A stretch of 11,120 nt of DNA from an uncultured Oscillospiraceae bacterium (GTDB taxonomy: Bacteria; Bacillota; Clostridia; Oscillospirales; Acutalibacteraceae). Position numbers and translations under genes: made by a program. The stretch lies in the NCBI GenBank assembly GCA_900549945.1, contig URQJ01000052.1:1-11120 (forward strand), in the 5' to 3' direction. Positions 6,450 through 11,120 of this stretch are shown one piece after another; the stretch's first letter is position 1; each line of letters opens with the position of its first letter. The notes under the pieces were generated by a model. It was given only the letters and a program-made list of their open reading frames with translations. It did no database searches and had not been told where the DNA came from.

Positions 6450-7193
6450 ATGGCAAACTACTACGTTGCAAGCTGCCTGTTCACAGCGCGGTTCCCCGAG
6501 ACAAGCCTCAGGATACAGAACTATATCCGGACAAAGCCGGACATCAAAACGGTGCGCTGCTGCATTCCGAATTTCAAAGTGGATTTCAACACCAACCGGA
6601 TTCCCTCCCCAAGCGTCCGGCAGGCCTGGGAACAGCTGCCGGTGTCCGAGGTTTTCCAGCCAGACGACACTGTGATCTCGGTCTGCCACAACTGCACCAA
6701 TATCGCCGAGGAGTGGCGCGCCGGCACAAAGGCCGTATCCCTGTGGGAGATTATCGACCGGGACCCCTCCTTCGTCTTTCCCGACTATGACGGCATGGAG
6801 GTCACCGTGCAGGACTGCTGGCGGACCAGAGAGCGCCGGAACGAACAGGACGCCGTCCGCAGCCTGCTGGAGAAGATGAACATCCGCTTTGTGGAAGCCC
6901 GGCAGAACCATGCGGAGACAGAGTTCTGCGGCAGCACGCTGTACCGGGAACAGCCCGTCAAGAACGCGCGGCTCGCGCCGAAGCACTACGTGGAGCAGGC
7001 GCAGGGCAAGTTCCTCCCGCATACACCGGAGGAACAGGCGGTCATCATGCAGGATTACTGCCGCCAGTTCAAAACCGATGCGGTCGTCTGCTACTGCCAC
7101 TACTGTCTGGAAGGGCTGCAGCAGGGCGGTGTGAACGGCCTGCATATCGCGAACCTGCTCTTCCCTGACAGTAACGCCGCGGCAAATCAGTAA
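6450..7193 (+). CDS. HdrB-like iron-sulfur protein with two CCG (cysteine-rich) domains
   Basis: 247 residues, no membrane segment. Cysteines follow the layout of HdrB/GlpC/LutA-type cysteine-rich domains: first domain C9, C37-C38, C79-x2-C82; second domain C123, C160, C216-x2-C219, with an extra C214. The first domain is complete. In the second the expected CCG is FCG (159-161), so one ligand of a non-cubane [4Fe-4S] cluster would be missing unless C214 substitutes. In known proteins these domains bind FeS clusters that reduce disulfides or pass electrons from flavin dehydrogenases. No hdrA, hdrC, glpA or lutBC partner is in the window. GGAG (6439-6442) lies 7 bases before the ATG. It sits last in the AraC - HD - FeS cluster and is followed by a strong terminator. 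The family match is by motif pattern only. Confidence 0.7.
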   Translation: MANYYVASCLFTARFPETSLRIQNYIRTKPDIKTVRCCIPNFKVDFNTNRIPSPSVRQAWEQLPVSEVFQPDDTVISVCHNCTNIAEEWRAGTKAVSLWEIIDRDPSFVFPDYDGMEVTVQDCWRTRERRNEQDAVRSLLEKMNIRFVEARQNHAETEFCGSTLYREQPVKNARLAPKHYVEQAQGKFLPHTPEEQAVIMQDYCRQFKTDAVVCYCHYCLEGLQQGGVNGLHIANLLFPDSNAAANQ

Positions 7194-7268
7194 CCTGTTT
7201 AAGGCAAAAGCGCTGCTTTTTAGCTCTGCTTTTCAGCTCCGCACTTCATTCCCGCTTAAAACACAACA

Positions 7269-7308
7269 AAAGACGCCCCGGTGTTTTCAATGCAGCCGGG
7301 GCGTCTTT
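7269..7308. terminator. Bidirectional intrinsic terminator between convergent genes
   Basis: AAAGACGCCCCGG (7269-7281) and CCGGGGCGTCTTT (7296-7308) are perfect 13-base complements around a 14-base loop. The plus strand ends in TTT; the minus strand reads TTTTGTTGTGTTTT after the stem. It serves the FeS gene on the plus strand and the SdpI-like gene on the minus strand. Confidence 0.85.
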
Positions 7309-7316
7309 CGGCGAAA

Positions 7317-7348
7317 CGCGCCCATGTGGAAAATTCCATGTGGGCGCG
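7317..7348 (-). terminator. Second long hairpin between the convergent genes
   Basis: Segments 7317-7331 and 7334-7348 form a stem of about 14 pairs including two G-U wobbles and a tiny AT loop. On the minus strand it lies 18 bases after the SdpI-like stop and is followed by TTT. Only a short T-run, so it may be an auxiliary terminator or mRNA end cap. Confidence 0.5.
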
Positions 7349-7365
7349 CTGCTCTTATACTATTA

Positions 7366-7689
7366 TTATAACCGCGTCGGCAGAATCAAAACGGCCGATA
7401 TTGTGACCGCACAGTATATAAAGTACGCGATAACCATTGTGCTTACATTAGCGTTCTGCCAATACAGGATGAAATAAGCAATCAGGGCAGCGACGGCAAA
7501 CACGGCGCACAAACTCCCCGCAATCGTATTTACACGGTCCCACTTCTCTTTGCTTTCCATGGCCTTTTTGTTGTGGTATCCCACGCGAAAGTCGGGAAAT
7601 TGCGTGTGCTTCCTCTTTAAAACAACGGCTAAAATCCCCAAAACAAGCGCATAAACCGCATAAAACAAAAACATCAGAAAATGTGCCAT
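7366..7689 (-). CDS. SdpI-family small integral membrane protein
   Basis: 107 residues with three hydrophobic segments (about 3-24, 56-77 and 83-103). Between the first two is the family block FRVGYHNKKAMESKEKWDRVN (roughly 34-54), which matches the C-terminal SdpI/YhfL module (GYR-x(4)-M-S-x(2)-W-x(2)-AN). SdpI of Bacillus is a signal-transducing immunity protein to the SDP toxin, but short stand-alone members like this are common and their job is unknown; no toxin or ArsR-type regulator lies beside it. The ATG at 7689 follows GGGGGAG at 10-base spacing. Its base composition is more AT-rich than the neighbours. It lies downstream of the SnoaL gene in the same direction, but a terminator separates them. 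Confidence 0.75.
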   Translation of the reverse strand: MAHFLMFLFYAVYALVLGILAVVLKRKHTQFPDFRVGYHNKKAMESKEKWDRVNTIAGSLCAVFAVAALIAYFILYWQNANVSTMVIAYFIYCAVTISAVLILPTRL

Positions 7690-7756
7690 GTGTTCTTCAC
7701 TCCCCCACCGCTTCGTTTGCCGGTCTGTTCAGTTTTATGTTACCACATCGCAGGAC

Positions 7757-7801
7757 AAAACACAAGAACAGCCGCAGTGCACGACCCTGCGGCTGTTCTT
7801 G
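7757..7801 (-). terminator. Intrinsic terminator of the SnoaL-like gene
   Basis: CAAGAACAGCCGCAG (7763-7777) and its perfect 15-base complement (7787-7801) enclose a 9-base loop. On the minus strand the stem is followed by TGTTTTG. It lies 49 bases after the SnoaL-like stop. Confidence 0.85.
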
Positions 7802-7849
7802 CATTTACGCGCCGCGCTTTGCCGTAAGGCTGTGCGGGCAGCGGCTTGT

Positions 7850-8290
7850 TTACTGTCCCTTTGCGGACAAGGGGCTGTCGGACAGCGCCCAGCCCTCCAC
7901 CACGCGGACGCCGACCGGGGCCGGGTTTTCCCTGAACGTCACAAATTCCATTGTATTCTGCAGGATCTCCTCGCCCGTATGCAGGTTTTTGATCTTCACC
8001 GTATACCGGATCGCGCACCAGTTGTCGCGGATAATCATATTGTCGAACTGGCCCAGCTCCATCGTGTAGTGCTGGAAAAGCTGCCCCATCATCGCCTTGT
8101 ACTCCGCCAGCGTCAGGCGCTTGCCGTAGACGTTGTAGTGCGCGTCCGGCTCATACAGCGTGTTGCACCACTCGAGCCAACCGTCATAGCCGCCGTTCCA
8201 GTTGTTGAAGCCGTCGAACAGCCGCCGCTCGATGGCCTTTTCGATCTCCTTTTCAATCGGTGTCGGGTTCTTGATTTCCGTTACAGCCAT
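7850..8290 (-). CDS. SnoaL/NTF2-fold protein of unknown function
   Basis: 146 residues from the chosen ATG. The pattern of an N-terminal helical pair, the block WLEWCNTLYEPDAHYNVYG (38-56), a central helix and four beta-rich segments ending in VVEGW (130-134) fits the SnoaL-like branch of the NTF2 fold. Members are small isomerases, cyclases or dehydratases (the bile-acid 7-dehydratase BaiE belongs to the same fold), or binding proteins. D49, H51 and H74 are polar residues that could line the pocket, but I cannot assign catalysis. The start at 8290 is chosen because GGAGG lies 8 bases upstream; a longer version from 8323 has no ribosome site. It is a single-gene unit, with its own candidate promoter and terminator. 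Confidence 0.75.
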   Translation of the reverse strand: MAVTEIKNPTPIEKEIEKAIERRLFDGFNNWNGGYDGWLEWCNTLYEPDAHYNVYGKRLTLAEYKAMMGQLFQHYTMELGQFDNMIIRDNWCAIRYTVKIKNLHTGEEILQNTMEFVTFRENPAPVGVRVVEGWALSDSPLSAKGQ

Positions 8291-8342
8291 TTTAAATTCC
8301 TCCAGTATAAATGTATATTTCAAAGATCCCTTTCGGTCTTTG

Positions 8343-8374
8343 CTGTATACAGTCTACCGGCCCGGTGTTTTCAA
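8343..8374 (-). promoter_or_regulatory. Candidate promoter with palindromic operator for the SnoaL-like gene
   Basis: On the minus strand TTGAAA (8374-8369) is followed by CTGTATACAG, a perfect 10-base palindrome (8352-8343), at the position expected for a -10. Possible -10 readings are TGTATA (17-base spacing) or TATACA (19-base). The palindrome would place a repressor over the -10. Spacing or match is imperfect either way. Confidence 0.35.
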
Positions 8375-8424
8375 AATGCTTTCGAATCGTTATCGGAATA
8401 TTAAAAACAAAAAATCCAAGAAAC

Positions 8425-8458
8425 AAAAACCCCGGCAGCCTTTCGGCCGTCCGGGGTT
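8425..8458 (-). terminator. Intrinsic terminator of metY
   Basis: On the minus strand AACCCCGG (8458-8451) pairs with CCGGGGTT (8435-8428), with an inner GGCC-GAAA-GGCT helix, followed by TTTTTGTTT. It starts 21 bases after the metY stop. Confidence 0.85.
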
Positions 8459-8479
8459 CGATTCATTTTACTGTGCGGC

Positions 8480-9760
8480 TTACTGCACGGCCTTTTCCAG
8501 CGCCTGCTGTACATCGGCGAGGATGTCCCCGATATTCTCGATGCCGACGGAGAGGCGGATCAGGTCGGCGCCGACGCCGGCCTCCTCGAGCTGGCGGTCG
8601 GAGAGCTGGCGGTGCGTTGTGCTGGCGGGGTGCAGCACGCAGGTGCGCAGATCCGCCACATGCGTGACAACCGAGGCGAGCTCCAGACTGTCCATGAATT
8701 TCGTCGCCGCCTCGCGGCCGCCCTTGATGCCGAAGGAAACGACGCCGCAGGTGCCGTTCGGCATATACTTCTTCGCGAGCGCATAATACGGGCTGCTCTC
8801 AAGGCCGGGGTAGTTGACCCACGCGACGCGCTCGTCCGCCTCGAGGAATTTCGCAATCGCCAGCGCGTTTGAACAGTGGCGCTCCATGCGCAGGGCAAGC
8901 GTTTCCATGCCGAGATTCAGAAGGAACGCGTTCATCGGTGCAGCCTGCGCGCCGAGATCGCGCATCAGGTGGCATCTGGCCTTTGCGATATAAGCGGCCT
9001 TGCCGAACTGCTCCGTGTAGACGACGCCGTGGTACGATTCGTCCGGCTCGGTCAACTCCGGGAATTTCCCGTTATTCCAGTCGAAATTGCCGCTGTCGAC
9101 GATGGCGCCGCCGACCTGCACGGCATGGCCGTCCAGATACTTCGTCGTGGAATGGACGACGATATCGACACCGAACTCAAACGGCCGGCAGTTGACCGGT
9201 GTCGGGAACGTGTTGTCCACGATGATCGGCACGCCGTGCTCGTGGGCAACGTCCGCGAACAGCGCGAGATCCGTCACGACGAGCGAGGGGTTCGCAAGCG
9301 TCTCCGCAAACACGCAGCGGGTGTTCTCGCGGAAGGCCGCGCGCAGCTCGTCCGCCGTGGAGGTCGGGGAAACGAAGGTGAAATCAATCCCCATCTCCTT
9401 CATCGTCTTGTAAAACAGGTTGAACGTGCCGCCGTAGATCGCACTCGAGCAGACCACATGGCCGCCGGCGCGGCAGATGTTCAGAATCGATATCATCGAG
9501 GCCGCCTGCCCGGAAGCGGTGAGCATCGCGCCCACGCCGCCCTCAAGCGCCGCGAGCTTCTTTTCCACCGCGTCGAGCGTCGGGTTGCCCAGCCGCGTAT
9601 AGAAAAAGCCGTCCGCCTTGAGGTCGAACAGGTCGCCCATCTCCTTGGAGCTCTCGTAGGTATACGTCGTGCTCTGCACAATCGGCAGGACGCGCGGCTC
9701 GCCGTTGCCCGGCGTGTAGCCCGCGTGGATGCAAGTTGTATCGGGTTTATACTTCTTCAC
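8480..9760 (-). CDS. metY: O-acetylhomoserine sulfhydrylase / aminocarboxypropyltransferase
   Basis: 426 residues from the chosen GTG. A PLP-dependent Cys/Met-metabolism enzyme (cystathionine-gamma-synthase superfamily) that condenses O-acetylhomoserine with sulfide to homocysteine; cytoplasmic. Visible landmarks: opening CIHAGYTPGNGEPRVLPI, YTRLGNPT, the PLP phosphate loop ASGQAA, IVDNTFPTP with the PLP-ring Asp, VHSTTKY with the Schiff-base lysine K207, and LHPASTTHRQ near the C-terminus that binds the substrate carboxylate. The TPGNGEPR opening is typical of the MetY subgroup rather than MetB/MetC, and length fits. GTG 9760 is preferred because GGAGG lies exactly 8 bases before it and the protein then begins VKKYKPDT like its relatives; ATG codons at 9775 and 9790 lack a ribosome site. 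It lies 36 bases after the zinc-ribbon gene and probably shares its transcript. Confidence 0.93.
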   Translation of the reverse strand: MKKYKPDTTCIHAGYTPGNGEPRVLPIVQSTTYTYESSKEMGDLFDLKADGFFYTRLGNPTLDAVEKKLAALEGGVGAMLTASGQAASMISILNICRAGGHVVCSSAIYGGTFNLFYKTMKEMGIDFTFVSPTSTADELRAAFRENTRCVFAETLANPSLVVTDLALFADVAHEHGVPIIVDNTFPTPVNCRPFEFGVDIVVHSTTKYLDGHAVQVGGAIVDSGNFDWNNGKFPELTEPDESYHGVVYTEQFGKAAYIAKARCHLMRDLGAQAAPMNAFLLNLGMETLALRMERHCSNALAIAKFLEADERVAWVNYPGLESSPYYALAKKYMPNGTCGVVSFGIKGGREAATKFMDSLELASVVTHVADLRTCVLHPASTTHRQLSDRQLEEAGVGADLIRLSVGIENIGDILADVQQALEKAVQ

Positions 9761-9796
9761 TTTTATATCCTCCATTCCATGCCTGCGCATGTGGTT

Positions 9797-10264
9797 TTAC
9801 GGCATAACGAGGTTTTTCAGAAACGCCGCGATCTGATCCGTCGCCAAAACGGCGAGCATCACGAGCGCCAGAAACGCGATGATCGAAACCGTCTGGATCA
9901 CCATGCGCTTTCCCTTCGGCATTTCGTCCTCCTCGGGCGGCGCCGGCTCCTCCTCGCGCTCCTCGGCCATCGCCTGATTCGCGCGCTCGAGGTCCTGATA
10001 CTCCACATAGACGTTGCGGTCGGTCGGCAAAAACTCCGGGTCGTAAATACTAGTGGAAAAGCCGGCCTTCACCGGCTCCGTGCGGTGCCGGATCGCCCGC
10101 GCTTCGAAAAGCGCGGAAAGCTCCGCCGCCTCTCCCTCGTGCACCTTCATAAAAAAGACCTCGTCCCCCTCCCTGACAGGCCGCAGCGCGCGGCTGCGCC
10201 GGCAGTTCGGGCACGCCCGGGTGGAATCCTCGCAGATCGTCTGGCATTTTGTGCAGTAGAGCAT
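9797..10264 (-). CDS. Zinc-ribbon plus DUF2007-like domain, C-terminal membrane anchor
   Basis: 155 residues. A zinc ribbon at the N-terminus has C4-x2-C7 and C18-x2-C21. Residues about 35-100 (FFMKVHEGEAAELSALFEA ... VYVEYQDLERANQAM) resemble the DUF2007 'putative signal-transducing' domain: a strand, a helix with AE-L--LFEA, and a final strand-helix pair. An acidic, proline-rich linker (101-116) precedes one TM segment (about 121-143), so the soluble part probably faces the cytoplasm with a short tail outside. The function is unknown. ATG 10264 follows GGGAGG at 5 bases. The gene has the best sigma-A promoter in the window and lies 36 bases before metY in the same direction. Confidence 0.72.
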   Translation of the reverse strand: MLYCTKCQTICEDSTRACPNCRRSRALRPVREGDEVFFMKVHEGEAAELSALFEARAIRHRTEPVKAGFSTSIYDPEFLPTDRNVYVEYQDLERANQAMAEEREEEPAPPEEDEMPKGKRMVIQTVSIIAFLALVMLAVLATDQIAAFLKNLVMP

Positions 10265-10302
10265 GGCCGCCTCCCTATCACGGCTAAAGCCGGTTTAGGC
10301 TT

Positions 10303-10331
10303 AGTATAGCACAGCGGCCCCGTAAATTCAA
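10303..10331 (-). promoter_or_regulatory. Sigma-A promoter of the zinc-ribbon - metY unit
   Basis: On the minus strand TTGAAT (10331-10326), 17-base spacer, TATACT (10308-10303), with the extended -10 TGC just before it. It is 39 bases before the zinc-ribbon start codon. The six T of the dpaB 3' end lie immediately upstream of the -35. Confidence 0.7.
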
Positions 10332-10332
10332 C

Positions 10333-10360
10333 AAAAAATCTCAGCGCAGCACGGGCTGAA
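10333..10360 (-). terminator. Candidate terminator overlapping the dpaB stop codon
   Basis: On the minus strand TTCAGC (10360-10355) pairs with GCTGAG (10345-10340, one G-U) around a 9-base loop, followed by ATTTTTT (10339-10333). The TGA stop of dpaB lies inside the right arm. The stem is short, so the call is moderate. Confidence 0.45.
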
Positions 10361-10904
10361 GCTGCTCCCCGCGAAATGCGGCCTCGAGCGTTTCGGGCAG
10401 AAGCTCAAAATGCGCGACGAGCGAATTCGGCTTCTTCTCAGGGTCGTCCTGTCCGAGAGGCGTAAAAAAGATGTGCTTTGTGTTCAAAAGCGCGCCGATA
10501 TTCCGGCACGAAGCGCCGAGCGCGTCGTTCGACGCCAGCGCGAGGACGACCGGCATCTTGATGCGCAGGCCGGATTTGACCGCCATCGTGACGCTTGTAT
10601 CCGTCACGGCGTTCGCGATCTTCGCCGCAGTGTTCCCGGTGCACGGCATGACGACCATCGCGTCCGCAAGGTGCTTCGGACCGATCGGCTCCGCGCCGGC
10701 GATTGTGTGGATGATCTCCCGCCCGCAGAGTTCCTCGATGCGGCGGCGAAAGCTCTCCGCCGTGCCGAAGCGGGTGTCCGTGCTGTAGGCCGTCTCGCTC
10801 ATAATCGGCAGGATTTCATACGTCTCTCTCAAGCGCGCAAGCTCTTTCAGCGCGCTCTCAAATGTGCAGAAGGAACCGCACATGGCAAATGCAATGGTAC
10901 GCAT
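10341..10904 (-). CDS. dpaB: Dipicolinate synthase subunit B
   Basis: 187 residues, close to the family length of about 200. A flavoprotein-fold subunit that works with DpaA to oxidise dihydrodipicolinate to dipicolinic acid, in the mother cell during sporulation. Landmarks are FAMCGSFCTF near the N-terminus, TRFGTAESF, HTIAGAEPIGPK, MPCTGNTAAKIANAVTD and FTPLGQDDPEKKPNSL, all typical of SpoVFB/DpaB. ATG 10904 is 10 bases after the dpaA stop; GAGGAG lies 13 bases upstream, longer than ideal, and a TTG at 10925 in the same frame would overlap dpaA and have no site. Gene order dpaA-dpaB is conserved. Its sporulation promoter would lie outside the window. Confidence 0.93.
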   Translation of the reverse strand: MRTIAFAMCGSFCTFESALKELARLRETYEILPIMSETAYSTDTRFGTAESFRRRIEELCGREIIHTIAGAEPIGPKHLADAMVVMPCTGNTAAKIANAVTDTSVTMAVKSGLRIKMPVVLALASNDALGASCRNIGALLNTKHIFFTPLGQDDPEKKPNSLVAHFELLPETLEAAFRGEQLQPVLR

Positions 10905-10914
10905 AACGCGATCA

Positions 10915-11120
10915 CTACTCCTCAAGCATATTGTAAACGGCTTCCTTGATGTATTCCGCCGCTGTTTTCGGCGCGACGCGGCCGGGCAGCGAAAGCGCCT
11001 CGACGACGCGGATGTGCATCCGCAGCGCGCTTTCCGTATCGATGCCGCCGGGCGCGGAGGCCAGCTCCAGAATGAGCGTATCCTCGTCCTGCCGTGCGAG
11101 CACCGGCGCGCCGATCACGC
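10915..11120 (-). CDS. dpaA: Dipicolinate synthase subunit A, C-terminal part, cut by the window edge
   Basis: The last 68 codons of an ORF open to the right edge, ending TAG at 10917-10915. The residues LELASAPGGID, ALSLPGRVAPKTAAEYI and YNMLEE match the end of SpoVFA/DpaA, the NAD(P)-binding dehydrogenase subunit, where the LPGKVAPKTAG block is strongly conserved. dpaB follows 10 bases later and the dpaA tail GAGGAG doubles as its ribosome site. The ORF has no start within the window; the GTG at 11118 is internal. Confidence 0.88.
   Translation of the reverse strand, partial: VIGAPVLARQDEDTLILELASAPGGIDTESALRMHIRVVEALSLPGRVAPKTAAEYIKEAVYNMLEE

Noticed and set aside
5739..7145. 468-codon minus-strand frame opposite the HD and FeS genes
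   Set aside because: It is a shadow of two plus-strand genes with recognisable HD and CCG motifs, and it runs through the terminator/promoter region without a start signal.
7683..8404. Plus-strand frames over 7683-8404
   Set aside because: They overlap the SnoaL-like gene antisense and translate the terminator hairpin; no ribosome site or family signature.
10284..10298. CTAAA-N5-TTTAG inverted repeat in the zinc-ribbon leader
   Set aside because: Only five pairs; expected often by chance and too short to call an operator.
8876..10309. 477-codon plus-strand frame opposite metY and the zinc-ribbon gene
   Set aside because: Antisense of a certain metY; composition is typical of a GC-rich shadow and no domain is visible.

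Overview
The window comes from an endospore-forming, fairly GC-rich Firmicute, most likely a Clostridia member of the Oscillospiraceae/Ruminococcaceae type. The sequence basis is a dipicolinate synthase pair (dpaA/dpaB), a PdaA-type muramic-acid deacetylase, clostridial-style Shine-Dalgarno sites (GGAGG, GAGGAGG), a VanR/VanS-like two-component pair and an SdpI-family membrane protein. No rRNA, tRNA, CRISPR array, insertion sequence or phage gene was seen. Coding density is high and no gene-free stretch exceeds 200 bases.

Layout. (1) 1-1562, minus strand: a pdaA-like deacetylase, then a small-multidrug-export family membrane protein, then the start of a flavoprotein that runs off the left edge with an odd sequence after its GxGxxG loop. 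(2) 1757-4664, plus strand, divergent from pdaA: an OmpR/VanR-type response regulator overlapping a six-TM sensor histidine kinase by 20 bases. (3) 4788-7193, plus strand: an AraC regulator, an intrinsic terminator whose loop holds a TATAAT box, an HD-domain protein, and an HdrB-like double CCG-domain iron-sulfur protein whose second CCG motif reads FCG. (4) 7269-7348: strong bidirectional hairpins between converging genes. (5) 7366-9760, minus strand: an SdpI-like small membrane protein, a SnoaL/NTF2-fold protein and metY (O-acetylhomoserine sulfhydrylase), with clear intrinsic terminators behind the last two. (6) 9797-11120, minus strand: a zinc-ribbon/DUF2007-like membrane-anchored protein with its own good promoter, then dpaB and the C-terminal part of dpaA.

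How the parts may work together. dpaA-dpaB makes dipicolinic acid for the spore core, and pdaA-type enzymes make the muramic delta-lactam of the spore cortex, so two spore-maturation functions flank the window. The sensor/regulator pair shares a 194-base divergent control region with pdaA and could regulate it. The least familiar unit is the AraC - HD - CCG protein cluster: a sugar/ligand-type regulator next to a predicted metal-dependent phosphohydrolase coupled to a predicted FeS redox subunit, without the usual Hdr/Glp/Lut partner genes beside it. Between the AraC gene and the HD gene, three mutually complementary GC-rich segments can form either a terminator or a leader hairpin.
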